In this document: one piece after another, positions 23,785 to 37,431 of the stretch
Layout of the letters: every line of letters starts with the position of its first letter
How positions within the stretch are numbered: position 1 is the first letter of the stretch
Assembly (NCBI GenBank): GCA_905182985.1
Contig: CAJJDN010000127.1
Location: 246,844-310,843, forward strand
Length of the DNA stretch: 64,000 nucleotides
Direction: 5' to 3'
DNA from: Paramecium sonneborni
Lineage: Eukaryota > Ciliophora > Oligohymenophorea > Peniculida > Parameciidae
Made by a program: the position numbers and the translations under genes
Notes under the pieces: generated by a model
Database searches by the model: none
The model's input: the letters and a program-made list of their open reading frames with translations, nothing else
What the model was told of the DNA's origin: nothing

Positions 23785-26700
23785 TCACTTTTATGAAGTA
23801 TTGCTGCTAAAACTAGAATTTAATTCATCCTTATCATTTATTTATTCGTGAAGATGTGCATTTTCTTCCATTAAGGCTCCATTTGTAATAAGTAATCTCT
23901 GGATTTATTATTCATTCACTAATATTATAAATTAAACTACTTACATTTTATCTTTTCTTATAATTATTCAATCACTTAATTATTTATAATTTTATCCTTC
24001 TCTTCAATTTATATCTTTATTATATTATTCAACTCTAATATCTCATTCTAGTATTGTTTATTCAATCCTTCAACTTAAATCACTTAATCCATCAATCTCT
24101 AAATTTGTCCATTACTCTCCTACTTTATTTATACTAATTCATTTATCTTATTATTTTCCCATTATTTTTACTCATTTCTAATTGTTTGAATCTCTAATTT
24201 ATGTTCCCCAATCTTTTGTTAAAGCTGTTTAACTTAATTCTATTAATTTTATAGTTCTAGAGTTAATTTATCTAATTCATTCTAATATGATTATTCTTAC
24301 TTTTATATAATCTAAGAATTAACCTTCTATTATTACTATAATGATTATTCTAATTACTAATTTATTTATTATAAATTATTCTTCTGTGATTCAATTCTAA
24401 TTATATTTTATTACATTTAATTAAATTAATTCTCCAATTATAAATACTATTAACTTTAATCACTTAATTATGATTTTTGATCTCTAACCTACTCTAACAA
24501 ACTTGATTTCTCATTTATCAATAATGAATTTCTCTTCTCCAAACTTTAATTTAAATTCTTTACATCATCCATTTCCTTTTACTTTAAACTATTTTACTCA
24601 ACCAAATTTTCATTCAAATGTTTTAATTCAAATAACATTTCTTATAAGTTTTTGTTTGAACTTTATGTCTCATTTCTCTAATTTTCCAATTACTAATATT
24701 TATTCTCTTATTCTCCTCTCTCTTTCTTAATCTTCTCTAATTCACTCTAAATACTATTATTTTTAATTCTTAATTCTTCAATCTTCTTCTCCAAATCTAT
24801 ATTTTCTTCACTAACTTTCTATTTTTATTATTCTAAATTTTAAATATTCTTTAATGACTCCACATTTCTCTCCTCAAATTACCTTTAAATTATTCTTTCT
24901 TAATTTAAATTATCTTAAGCATTTCTTAATTAAGTATCATAATTATTCTTTAAATCTACTATCATTTAATTTTATTCCATTAATAAATGATTAATTCTAT
25001 CCTCAAATATTTTCTTATTTTATAAACTCTCTATTCTTTATGATTCTATTTCTTTTTTATATTTATTTTCTTACTCAACCATCTCTTAAATCAAAGTTTT
25101 ATTCTTCCTATTTAAATCATTAACTTCTTACTCCCTCTTATTAATATTCTAATCCAATTCAATAATCTTTATTTCATAAATTTTTTTTTCATCCCTTAAA
25201 AATATTATTTCATTCTCTAAAATTATTAATTATTTTTATCTATCATTTAATTCATCTTATTATCCATTTAATTAATTTGTTATGTCATGATTTAATTATT
25301 TTATTTTCTCATGTTCTTATCTCATCTGTTAATTTTCTTATTATAATTTTATAAGTTATTCTTCTTGGTCTATCCTCTCCTTTTCCATTTAACATAACTG
25401 ATCATTTAACAAACTTTTACTCTCTGTAATCTAGGATTCCTTTATCAAAATTTAATTACTCATTTCCTCTAGCTATTTCTTTAATATATTTTAATCCTCC
25501 ATTAAATTTTAAATCTAAATTTCTTATTAAACAATTTATAGCTCTTTCACTTCCAATTATTTCTATCTCTTATTTAATTCCACAGAAAATTATTCCTTTT
25601 AAAATTATAAAAATTAAAATGCCTATGCACTAGATTAGACTGCTTGTTCTAATTATTAATTAATACATTCCAACTGATTTATTTTATCCTAATATTCCTC
25701 TAAATTGATTCTACTCTTATCTAACTCCTACTTTTATTCAGCAAAATCCTATTCAACCAGTGTAAGTTCTCGAATTTTATTTTATAAGTTTTAAATTATT
25801 TATTCTTACTCTTTAATTTATTCTTATAATATTATATAATCTTTATTCTATTACTCTTATTAAATCTTAAGATTATTTAAATCATTTTACTCATTTAAAA
25901 CTTAAATATTTAATTAACAAATTTAATATTTAAATTCTTTTTCTTATAATATCAATTAATTAATGGCTTATTCTTTTTCAAAAATATCCTATTTCAATCC
26001 CTTATTTTAAATCTATTCTTAAATTATTTTTTATTCATTTTCTTAATTAATATTTGTCTATATTTTAATTTACTTTTCATAATCAATTAATAGCTACTAT
26101 AATTAAAATTTTTCCTGATCTAATTTTTCAAATTAAATAGATGTATTTGCTTTATATTCTTCAAACTATTTTATTTATTTATGTAGTTTAGAATCATATT
26201 CTTAAAGTGAATTTGAAAGATTTAAGATTTAATTTTCAGAATCTTGTATTTTTTTCATCATTTTATTTGAATCATTATTTTAATTTTATATTTACTTTTC
26301 TTTATCTTCGATCAGCTATTTTTATTAACTAGTTTAATCTTCTTATAATTAAATTTTCCTTTATAGCTCAATTATTAGATTCTTGGAATCCTATAATTGT
26401 AAATTTTAACTTTTTAATAATTTTTAAAAGTCTTCTATTTTATTTTTTAGTTCTAAATTAATATTATTTGATTCATTAGATTTCATTGTTATAAGCTATT
26501 ATTTTTCTTCTATGATATTTTTATATTAATTAATTTAATCTTATTATGCTTAAATTTATTATTTTTATTCAAGTAAACAATCTTAAGAAATAGAAGACGA
26601 TGAACTTAAATCTTCAGTTATTTTTGTAAGATTTTTTATTTTATTATTAAGTTCAATTTAAACATTTTAAAAGTTATTCTCTTATATTTAAACTAATTTC

Positions 26701-29700
26701 TCTTTTTCTTCAATTATTTTATTTTATTAACTTATTTGTTCAAATTAAATTTAATTCTATTATTAAAGCTAAACTATTTAATTTTTAGAATTAGATAATT
26801 ATAAATCTTAACTATTAAATAACTTTTATAGATCTTCTAATTTATTTTATAACTCTAAATGAATATTACTAGATTCATTTAAATTCATTTCAATAAGCTT
26901 CTCTTTTTCTCCTATTTAATCTTTTTATTTTTGAATTATAGATTCTTATAATTAGATTTTCTTTTATAGCTCAAGTGTCTAATTCTCGGAATTCTATTAT
27001 TATAAATTTTAGTTATTGAGTAACCTTTAAAGTTATTCTATTTTATTGTTAAGTTCTTCATGAATATTTTTTGCTTCATTAGATTTTATTGAAATGTGCT
27101 ATTCTTTTTCTTCTATTAGCTTTTTTTATTAAGTAATTTAATTTTCTTAAAATTAGATCTTCTTTTATTACTCAAAAATCTAATTCTTGGAATCTTATAA
27201 TTCTAAATTTTAACTCTTTAATAATTTTTCAAGGTCATTAATTTTATTTTGGAGTTCAAAATGAATATTATTTGATTCATTAGATTTATTTATAATAACC
27301 TACTCTTTTTCTGCTATGATATTTTTATATTAATTAATAATAGATTCTTATAATTAAATTTTCTATTAAAGTTCAATTATTAGATTCTTGGAATCCTATA
27401 ATTATAAATTTTAACTTTTTAATAATTTTTCAAGGTCATTAATTTTATTTTAAAGTTCAAAATGAATATTATTAGTTTCATTAGATTTATTTGTAATAAC
27501 CAACTCTTTTTCTTCTATGATATTTTTATATTAATTAATAATAGATTCTTATAATTAAATTTTCTTTTATAGCTCAAGTGTCAAATTCTTGGAATCCTGT
27601 TATTATAAATTTTAACTTTGAAGTAAATTTTAAAGTTCTTCTATTTTATTCTTAAGTTCTAAATGAACCTAATTTGATTCATTAAATTTAGTATTAGTGA
27701 GTTTCTCTTTTTCTTCTATTATATTTTTATATTAAATAATTTAATCTTATTATGCTAAAATTTGTTATTTTTATTCAAGTAAATTATCTTTAGAAATAGA
27801 GTAAGATTAGTTTAAATCATCTGTTAATTTTGTAAGATTTTTTACTTTATTATTAAGTTCAATTTAAACCTTTTAAAAATTATTCTCTTGAAATAAAATA
27901 AATTTTTCTTTTTCTTCAATAACATTTTTATATTCGTTAATTGATTCTAATTAAATTTTATTCTATTACTCCAACTCAGCTATATAATTTTTAGAATTTG
28001 ATAATTATATTTCTTAATTATTTACTAATTTTTAAAAGTCTTCAATTTTATTTTATAGTTCTGAATAAATAATACTGGATTCATTTTATTTTATTTTAAT
28101 TAGTTACTCTTTTTCTTCGATCTAATTTATTTATTAATTAATCAAAGATTCTGAAGATTAGATTTTCTATTATAGTTTAATGCTTTAATTCTTGAAATCC
28201 TATAATTATATATTTTAACTGGTGAGTTTTGTTTAAAGTTCTTATATTTTATTGTTTAGTTCTTAATGAATAAAGTTGGATTCATTAAATTTAGTTGTAT
28301 TTTGCTTCTCTTTTTCTTCAATAATATTTTTATATTGGCTAATTTACTCTAATTAAATTTAATTCTATTATTAAAGCTAAACTATTTAATTTTTAGAATT
28401 TAATAGTTATAAATCTTAACTATTATATAACTTTTATAGATCTTCTAATTTATTTTATAACTCTAAATGAATATTACTAGACTCATTGAAATTCATTTCA
28501 ATAAGCTTCTCTTTTTCTCCTATTTAATCTTTTTATTTTTGAATTATAGATTCTTATAATTAGATTTTCTTTTACAGCTCAAGTGTCTAATTCTCGGAAT
28601 TCTATTATTATAAATTTTAGTTATTGAGTAACCTTTAAAGTTATTCTATTTTATTGTTAAGTTCTTCATGAATATTTTTTGCTTCATTAGATTTTATTGA
28701 AATGTGCTATTCTTTTTCTTCTATTAGCTTTTTTTATTAAGTAATTTAATTTTCTTAAAATTAGATCTTCTTTTATTACTCAAAAATCTAATTCTTGGAA
28801 TCTTATAATTATAAATTTTAACTTTTTAATAATTTTTCAAGGTCATTAATTTTATTTTAAAGTTCTAAATGAATAATATTAGTTTCATTAGATTTATTTG
28901 TAATAACCTACTCTTTTTCTTCTATGATATTTTTATATTAATTAATAATAGATTCTTATAATTAAATTTTCTTTTATAACTCAAGTGTCAAATTCTTGGA
29001 ATCCTGTTATTATAAATTTTAACTTTGAAGTAAATTTTAAAGTTCTTCTATTTTATTCTTAAGTTCTAAATGAACCTAATATGATTCATTAAATTTAGTA
29101 TTAGTGAGTTTCTCTTTTTCTTCTATTATATTTTTATATTAAATAATTTAATCTTCTTAAAATTTAATCTTTTACTATAGTTCAAATGTTTAATTCTTCG
29201 AATTCAATATTTATAAATTATAAACATCAATTTATTTTTAAAGATCATTTACCCTATTCAGAAGTCCTGTTTATATATTTTTTGATTCAATATTTTAATT
29301 TTAAATTGACTATTCCATTTCTTCTATCATATTTTTATTTTTGTTATTTTAGTCTTAATATTCCTTTATTTATTATTATAGATCATGCAAATTAATTTAA
29401 GAATTAGATAATAACTAACTTTAATTATCGATTTTTATTTAAAGATTTTCTATATTTTTATTAAACTCGAATTCCATTTCTTTAGATTCAATACTTTTAA
29501 TTTATATTAGCTTCTCGTTTTCGGAGATTAAATTTTTATATTACTTAATTTAAACCTCTTAAAATTAAATTCGTTATTATAGATCAATTTTATCATTCTC
29601 GTATTTCGATAATTATAATTTTTAATCATCAATTTATTTTTAAAGATTTTCTACATTTTCAATTTATTTGCTTTGTGATTCATTCTCAATTTAATTATAT

Positions 29701-32700
29701 TTCTATTCTATTTAATTTATCTGTTCTAAACTTTGATTTTCTAAAGTTTAATAATTATCTTTTAATTAATTTATTTCAATGATATAATCATTATTTTATT
29801 TTTCTAACAAAATATATTATTAATTTTTTAGTTGTTTGATATTTTTATTTTCCTCTTCTAAGTTGATAATTTATTTCTATAATTATTAGTTTTCATCTTA
29901 AGTTTGTTAGACTAAAACCTTCATTCTAATCAATTCACTTTCTTTTTCATCTAAAATCTTTTAATACTAACTTTATAAATCCAATAATTTAGTTAATTTT
30001 TGTAATTATTCATTTAATTTTATATTTTCCCTTTCAATATACCCATGTTCTTCCTCTAGTTTATTATTCAAAACTTGTAATTACTTGATTTGATTGCTCG
30101 AAGTAATACAATTTTATTCAAGTTGTTAGATTTTATCATTATTAAGATCTCTTGATTACTCTAATTGTTGTTCATACTATTAAGTAATATTAGTTATTTC
30201 TTTATTTTTTTCCTATAATTCTAGTTAAAATTTTAGTTACATTTACATAAAATCATCTTCTAATCTCTTTATTGAATTTTAATCTTAAATTAGACTTTTT
30301 TTAGGACTAGGACTACCATAGAGGGGTAATTTACCATAAGCTTTTTCAAAATCATTAGTTAATTATTGTAACTTTCTATTTTCTCTTTTTAAATTATCTA
30401 TCTACTTTTGTAAAGGATCCATTTATTATAACAATGTCAAATTTTATTTCACTTCTAATTAATTTTGTTATTGCAATTAATTAATTATTTATTTTTGGTT
30501 TACTCCTTATTTGGTTAATAAGTTAACTTTATCCTATAGATTTTAATTTAATTCTTATAATTCTTTTAACTTAAATTATACATCTAAATTTTCTTGAGTT
30601 ATATCTGTATTTTTCGATATTAATTCTAATATCTAATTTTATTGTTCTGAAGATTGTAACTAATCAATTTATATTTCAGTTTAATCAATATTTAAATGAT
30701 TCTAACTTTGTTTTAATTCATTAATTTTATTTTTTTCTTTTGAATAAATTTAATTTTTTAAATCTTATACTTATACATCTAATTAAGTATTCTTTTATAC
30801 AGTTCTATTTAAATCTGATTATTAAAATGAAACTCTTTTTTATAATTCCTCAATTTATTACTCATAAAATCCTTTAGATAAGTTATCTGACTTAGGTTTT
30901 TCATCTAATTTTTATTATTGTTAACTTATTATAATTTTTTAATTTTTATTCTCTTATTCAACATTATGTAAATCAAATAATAATTTCTTCTATGAATCTT
31001 CATGTTATATGATAAGTCTAATTTTTTATTATATTTCTTATTGCAATACTTAAATTTAATTTTATTGATTATCAATTTCAATTTAATAAATATTTTCCTT
31101 TTAAATCAAGGTCTATTGTGAATTTTCATACAAATTTTAAATTTTATGATAATTTTTTTATATTTTTTCTAATATTTTTTAATATTTATTGATTATTCTT
31201 AAAAGATTATTTTGAAGAGTATCAATTTTAATTTAGAGTAAAGTTGTGATTTTTTATGTATTATCCTCTAAAAATAGGATCATTTAATAGTTGATGCTTT
31301 GAAATATAAAATCAAAAATGGAAACTTATGAATCTTCAGCCTATCTCAATTCAATATCCTCTTTAACTGATTATAAATTGTTTTCCAAATCATTTTTAAT
31401 AACAAGTTCTAGTTAAAGTTGATTTTATAAATTTGATAGTTCAACATCTTATGAAATGATTTTAATATTCAAAGATTCATTTTCAATTTCTAATTATTTT
31501 ATTTTATTTTCATTTTCAATCAAATGATCTTCATAATCCATACTTTTTCTAATTAATTCTTCTATTCTAATATCTTTTTATGAAGATTAAGCTAACATTT
31601 CATTTTTTAAATCTTAAATTTGTTTCTGTTAAATTTCTTCTTACATTTGTTTTTATTTTTAAAGATTTAATGTTGTTTATTCATATTCTTGAAGCTAAGA
31701 TTATAATCTATTAATTTATTATGTTAGATTTTCTATAATTAATTCTTTTTCTTTTAAAGATGCTTCTTGATTTTCAAGTTAATACTCAAATTTAGGTTGC
31801 ATTTAAGATAATCTTTAGACTTTTAGATTTGATTCAGAATTTTCACTAAACAATTTTTGTATTTCAACAGTTTTAGTATGTAGTTCTAATTTATATTACT
31901 TCATCTATTTTTCATAAATTTCAAGTCTAAGTTAGATAAGTCTGATTTATTCGGTCAATTTATTACAAAGAGCATCAAAATTTAATTATTATGGTTTTTC
32001 TGTAATTAAATCTTCACTTGAATCACTTGAATCAGAACAATCATTAGAAGTAACAGCTTCTAATTATTTATCATGTGAAATGAGGAAGTTTTAATATTTA
32101 ACAATATCTTCCTCTAATTTTGATTGAAGTTATTTTTACACTAATAATTAATGATTTAACATATCAACAACAAGTTCTTGTTTTTTTTTCTCTTACTTTA
32201 AATCTTCTATTTAATGTTATGATTCTAATAGCTAGATTTCAAATTCTGAATTTTTTTAACAAATAATGGTGGATTCTTTTTATTATATTAATTCATTTTA
32301 TTTGATTTCGTTTATTAATTTATTGTTATGTAAAAGTAAATCTTCATTTTTTTATTCAAGTGATCGAATATCGTGATTAAGTTTAGAAATAGTAGTTTCT
32401 TGTATTTATTTGACTTAAATATGTTTTAATTCAGCTTCTTTCAAATCAGATGTAAGTTTAGATATCTATAATTATAAATGATTAATGGATTCTTGATTAT
32501 ATTATATATGTTATTGGTGAGATAATTCTAGATCGTTATTTTATGATTATAATTTGGTAATTTTGAGTTCTTGATCCTCAATAATTTTTTAGAGAGATGA
32601 ATTATCTAAAATTTTTTGTTATAAATTCATCTCTAATTGATGATTATGATTAAGTAAATCTTAATTTTGCTATTCAGCAAGAATTTATTAAGATTGAGCA

Positions 32701-33497
32701 GCAGATTACAATTATATTGAAGAAGATATGGTTTATAATTCAAAAGATTGTTATTGTAATTATTATTTTAATAGAGTATTATGGTTTAGGGAATCTGATA
32801 GTTAAATTTTGAGGTTTTCATTATCTTCTTGTAGAGTATTGATTTAAGAGTGAAAGGTTTATGATAGGATGGTATTTTTTTGTATTAATTCTTGATTGGT
32901 TTTATTTAATAAATTGTTTTCATTTATAATTAGTGTGATTTTTTGATCCTTTTGTTAGATAAAATTTTGGAGTTGTTCTATTTTATCTTGTTAATCAAGT
33001 TTTAGAAGGTCTAAATTAGCTTTTAGTTATTTATTTTATTCATTTAATAATGAGTAGCTCTCATTGAGCTTAGAGAGTTCAATTTTTTTAATATCAATGG
33101 ATTTACGAAGATCAAGTATATCTCTTTGATAATCTTAATTTTTGAGATGAGTAAGTTTGATTTATTGTTTGAGTTCGATGATTTAATCTTTATATAGTTT
33201 ATTTTTTTTGTCATATTTTGATTGGAGTAATTGATTTTATAATACTGATTATGTAAACTTGGATTGAAGTTCCATATTTTATTATTGATAGTTCTCTGAT
33301 TGATTTCTAAGATCTTAAATAATGGATGATTATTGTGATAATGCTATATGATGTTATGATTTCATAGAATCTATTTATTGATTAGAAGCTTCAATTTCTT
33401 GATTGAGGATTAGAATATCATCTTATAATTTTGAGATGAGTAGAGTTTGATTTTTATTTACTTGTTTGAGAAGCGCCTCATTATTTGAATTTATCAT
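23785..33497 (-). CDS. Giant coiled-coil protein, about 3,200 residues, with 67-residue tandem repeats
   Basis: ATG at 33497 (MINSNNEALLKQVNKNQ). The minus strand is coding-like for nearly 9.7 kb to TGA 23787-23785; a 26-nt intron at 23919-23944 joins the last exon (LITNGALMEENAHLHEQ). I did not check every codon, so other introns may exist. Composition is Gln, Glu, Lys, Leu, Asn and Ser with heptad-like spacing, e.g. LDLLKLDQQDKIEQLQNF. No head, motor or membrane segment is seen. Residues encoded by about 29,510-26,300 form an array of 67-residue repeats. Ciliates use such proteins in the cortex, basal bodies and striated fibres; that role is inferred. The gene starts 14 bp from the divergent Arg/Ser-rich gene. 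Confidence 0.8.
26298..29514 (-). repeat. Tandem array of 201-bp (67-codon) coding repeats
   Basis: On the plus strand a block like ctctttttcttctat begins at 26700, 26901, 27102, 27303, 27504, 27705, 27906, 28107, 28308, 28509, 28710, 28911 and 29112, exactly 201 bp apart, with weaker copies at 26298, 26499, 29313 and 29514. On the coding strand the block encodes EEKEK. Each unit contains LELKNKIEELQNLLQ-like and LELQKKIQLQESIINQ-like helices. Since 67 is nine heptads plus four residues, each unit would carry one stutter in the coiled coil. Units about 26830-27230 recur almost unchanged at about 28440-28840, 1608 bp (eight units) away. Confidence 0.92.
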
Positions 33498-33511
33498 TAA
33501 TATTTAAAAAA

Positions 33512-35396
33512 ATGATTTAGTAGTAAGTATAACAAGAAGAAGTGTAAAAGTTAGAGATAAAGGAAGAGGGAAGAAATGCATCTTCATATGGAGAGGAAGG
33601 TAGAAAAGGTTAATAAAAGAAACGTGATTCTTCTAATGAGTCATACTCAAATTAATCATCATCATTTGAGAATAAGATAGGAAAACGTTACTATCCACAT
33701 AGTGAATTCAAAATTCATTTTTATGTTCGTCATGTACATACGAATGGGATGAGTACAAATGAATTCTTGAGTTTTATAAAAAGAAAAGGTAATGTATGGT
33801 AATATTTAGTGAATTTGGCTGGATCATGTGATGTGGTGTAGATGTTTAATAATCAAGGATCCTATTGTGATGTTGCAATAGGAATGACCAATGATGATAA
33901 TGCAAAATTAGTATATATTGGGAAGAAGCATTTTAATTTTGGAAGAAATGGTAAGTAGAAGCATAATAATGAATAGGAAGATAAAAGGAAGTAGTAGAAT
34001 TAAGTGATGCATTTAAAAACTATCTTGAAAATAAGAATATGTTAGACAAAGAACATTTAGAAAGATCATTAAGGAGAAATGTAATTATATTATAATATTT
34101 AATATAGTAGTAGTCTAAGGGAAGAAGTGAAAGTAGCGAATCATCTAGAAGATATAAGAGTAGAAGTGTTAGTAAGAAGAAGAAGAATAATAAGAAAGTA
34201 GAGAGTAAATAATCTCAAGGATAAGGATCTAGAAGGAGATCTCCATCTTCTTCTAGTGAACCAAGAAGAATTAAATAAATTAAAAAAAATAGACATTCAT
34301 CAAGAAGCTCTTCTTTAGAATTGAATAAGGATTAATTGAATGTTTAACCTATAAAACCTTAACAGGTGTTTACTGATAAGAATAGTGTTTATATCTTCTC
34401 TATTCCACAAGAAGTTAATGAGAATGATGTAATCTAAGAGATTGTTACTTATCATAAATAGAATGCACCTATTAATCATACTTGGAGTTATTATTTATTT
34501 AAATTATTAAGACACTTCTGATAAGATGCAATATTTAGAGTTATAATTTTAAGATGAAAATACTGCTCAATTTTTAGTCAATTTGAGACCCTGTTTGCAA
34601 GTTAAGGGTATTCCTCTTTTGGTTGTAGCTAAAAAATAACGACCTGTTTAAGATTTATTGAGGAATTATGAGGTGCAAGTTGAATTAGATAGAGATGTAC
34701 CTCCTTTTAATGTCTATTTGGAATTTAAAAAGTATGGAGATCTAATTGGAATTTATGTCTTTTAGTAAAATAGGAAGTATCGCACCTATTTAATTTTCAA
34801 GTTATTTACTCTTGTATTCATCGTCCTCTTAATTGCAGGAGGCATTACGTCCTCCAGTCCATTTATAATTGGTCATTAATGATTAAAATGTTAATGCTAA
34901 CGCCAAGATTATTGATAAACCTATTGATATCCAAAGACCATATATCAAAGAAACTTTAGCTTATTAGCTTAGCACTTAATAGGACAACAGTATTTCAATT
35001 CTTATATTATAGAAGATAGAAAAAGAAAAGATAAAAAATGAGAAGCCATTTAATTTAATATTCAAACAATATATTTATGTTCATGTGGCGAATACACTAT
35101 CATAATCTCCTCTCTCCCCTTATTCAATTTATTTAATATTAATTTTTAATTTTATGGGAATTTTCATATGCTAATTTAACCTCAACTTACTTAATTATAT
35201 AGATGGAGAATCATCTTCTGTAAATTATATAAGAATTATTGACACTTATAACATAATTACTCCTTCTTTTCCGAATACCCAATTCATTTGTTTTATACCA
35301 TCTTATGTCATTATTTTCTTAGGTAAAATCACTATTTATGCAAACCTAATAAATAACTAATGCTGCTACTACTATTAACTTGAAATTACTTTTTGA
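33512..35396 (+). CDS. Arg/Ser-rich, possibly RNA-binding protein, about 602 residues
   Basis: ATG 33512. Introns 33951-33976 (26 nt), 34487-34511 (25 nt) and 34777-34801 (25 nt) give exactly 603 codons to TGA 35394-35396. A Glu/Gln-rich start is followed by a folded-looking segment (FKIHFYVRHVHTNGMST ... WQYLVNLAGSCDVVQMF). A strongly basic Ser/Arg/Lys region comes next (SRRYKSRSVSKKKKNNKK, GSRRRSPSSSSEPRR). A weak RRM-like strand-helix (NSVYIFSIPQEVNENDVIQEI) comes next, with FNVYLEFKKYGDLIGIYVF later. This suggests an SR-type splicing or RNA-associated factor, a possible substrate class for the SRPK at 63061. The last 150 residues are uncertain, and ATG spacing to the giant gene is only 14 bp. 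Confidence 0.65.
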
Positions 35397-35434
35397 ATTA
35401 TTATTTAATATTCATAATATATAAATAATTTAAT

Positions 35435-36501
35435 TCATTCATATTATTTTATTAATCTCTTTAAGTCATTAGCTGCCACATTTCCTCCAGAGAGTACAAC
35501 TAGGCTATTTTTAATTGAACTTTTCTTGCATCCTGCATAAGCTATTGCACAATTGAATTCAGCAATTTATTCAGCTTTTGCTAATTCACATTATGCCTTT
35601 TCCACTTCTTCAACACTTACATAAACAATCTCATCAATAAATCCTTCAATGATTTATTAACATAACGTTACACCTTTTCTAATTGATCCCCTTAACATTA
35701 CTCCTATCATGCGAGTTTTATTTTATGCTAAATATTTTATATAGAAAGCTATTCCAGCAATCAAAGCACCACTTTTTAAAGTAACAAAAATTGAATCTAT
35801 TTTTGTATTTGTTAAAGTTTGCCATTAATCTATTTCAAATCCAATAGTAGCATATCCTCCAAAAACATGAAAATCATTTTGTAAATCTAAATAATCGTAT
35901 CCCATTTCTTCACTATATTTAATAGCTTCATCTTCTATTTCATTTTTATTTAATTCAGAATGTATAATTGTAACATTTGGTAAATCATTAGTATAATGAA
36001 TTTCTTTTACATATTTAGAGAAGATTATCAATTTCCCATTTAATTCATATGGTTTTATTTTGGATTAGAATTGTGAATCTTTAATTTCTACAGACAATCC
36101 TGGATCAGTAGGTGTATCATCATGACAAATATCATTTGTAATAATCTTTTATTTTTGATTCTGCTAATCTTCTGATTTTAATAATTTCAAACTTTCTATA
36201 CAAGCAGTAGCTGCATTTCCAGAAGAACAAATAACTAAATTTAATTGATCTTCACCTCTATGCCGTTTTTTCTGTTACAATCTATAAAGCATATTATAGA
36301 TGGCTCTCATTTTAACTGAACCTGATGGTAATGTACTTTCGATTTTACAATATAATCCATTTATTAATTTGATGGGAGTGAGCTAAAATTGAAAAAAGTA
36401 ATTACTATGATTGGAGATTAGGGAGAATAGAGACATTATTATGCTAATTTGATTGCTTGAGTTAATTCAGGAATTAAATATTTGATTTCGCAAGTTATCA
36501 T
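35435..36501 (-). CDS. PLP-dependent serine/threonine dehydratase family enzyme
   Basis: One 23-nt intron (36383-36405) gives exactly 348 codons. The PLP-lysine motif is clear: KIESTLPSGSVKMRAIYNML, where the Lys in GSVK forms the Schiff base. The phosphate-binding loop is SSGNAATA, followed by YDYLDLQNDFHVFGGYATIGFEI and, after that, VTLKSGALIAGIAFYI. The C-terminus holds VVLSGGNVAADDL. This fold-type II enzyme deaminates serine or threonine to the 2-oxo acid and ammonia, or is a serine racemase; substrate cannot be told from sequence alone. It is probably cytosolic, with no evident targeting peptide, and has no C-terminal ACT domain. Confidence 0.9.
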
Positions 36502-36649
36502 AGCACTCTTTTCATATTATCTGGTTTGGGCGCAACCCATTTTATAATGAATTTAAAGAAAATTATATATTAATTATTCATAATATTATTGTAAAAGATA
36601 TATGTATTTTAATGATAAATCAATATAGGAATGGTAAGGCATTATTGCA

Positions 36650-37369
36650 ATCATGAACAAGGAGTACAATAAAGCTATAATAGATGAATGGGAAAAATTT
36701 ACCCAAGAATCTATTGACCCATTTTTTATTCAAAGGACTTGATTAGTAATAGAAACATACCTGAAATAGAGCAAAATATTGTAATAAAAGACAAGTCCAA
36801 CATATAATATATTAAATAAGAAGATGAAGGGAAACTTCATCAATAAGGTATGGGTAGCCATGATCAATGTGTCTTACCATTCATATTCATTTCTAAGGAT
36901 TAAAGGAGGGATAACAACCATGGAAACCTTAGATTTTAGAATAAATGGTTTACCATATGATGAAACCAAAGCCAGAATCTGCAAGGTTCAAAAAAGGTTC
37001 CCTCCACAATAGAAATTGTGAGATCAATTAAATAATAGAATGGGACAGGAGCAGCCTTATAGTATAGTTTTTGAATACAAAAAACATGACAATAAACTGA
37101 TCCCAAGCGCCTTTCTTGATTTTATGATAATAATCTGGGGTTGTTTGATGTTTGTACAATTGATAGAACCCTGCTGCAAAGACTGGAATCATTTAGATAA
37201 TGCTCCATATATACCTAACATGATGAGATCTTTTACCAAAACATATCATTATGATATCTTAATGAAATACAGGTCCATTCAAATGGTATGTCAGCCCAAA
37301 GAAATGTCATTAATTAATTTATGTACTAAACTAATTTTATTATTAGTCATTAATATTGAAATAAAATGA
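36650..37369 (+). pseudogene. Fragmented ORFs with atypical codon use, possible pseudogene
   Basis: Several short plus-strand frames look like protein but cannot be joined: ATG 36654 (MNKEYNKAIIDEWEKF), a shifted frame near 36750-36840 (NIPEIEQNIVIKDKSN), 36824-37021 (VWVAMINVSYHSYSF), and 37040-37369 (MGQEQPYSIVFEYKKHD). Unlike neighbours, the last two hardly use TAA/TAG for Gln and contain more C and G (CAG, CCC, TGG, TGC). I cannot name the family. A decayed gene, a recently acquired sequence, or a gene with several sequence errors would all fit. Minus-strand frames are partly open too. Confidence 0.4.
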
Positions 37370-37431
37370 ATTAAGTGAAGAAATCCTCAATAATCAATTT
37401 GTATGCATTAAATTTTATATAATATTAATAT

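Noticed and set aside
24503..24730. 75-residue plus-strand ORF, and a similar one at 29186-29395
   Set aside because: Both lie antisense to the giant coiled-coil gene, whose minus-strand frame is coding across them.
26298..29514. CRISPR-like array suggested by regular direct repeats
   Set aside because: Repeats are 201 bp, contiguous without spacers, in frame and translate to coiled coil; the genome is eukaryotic.
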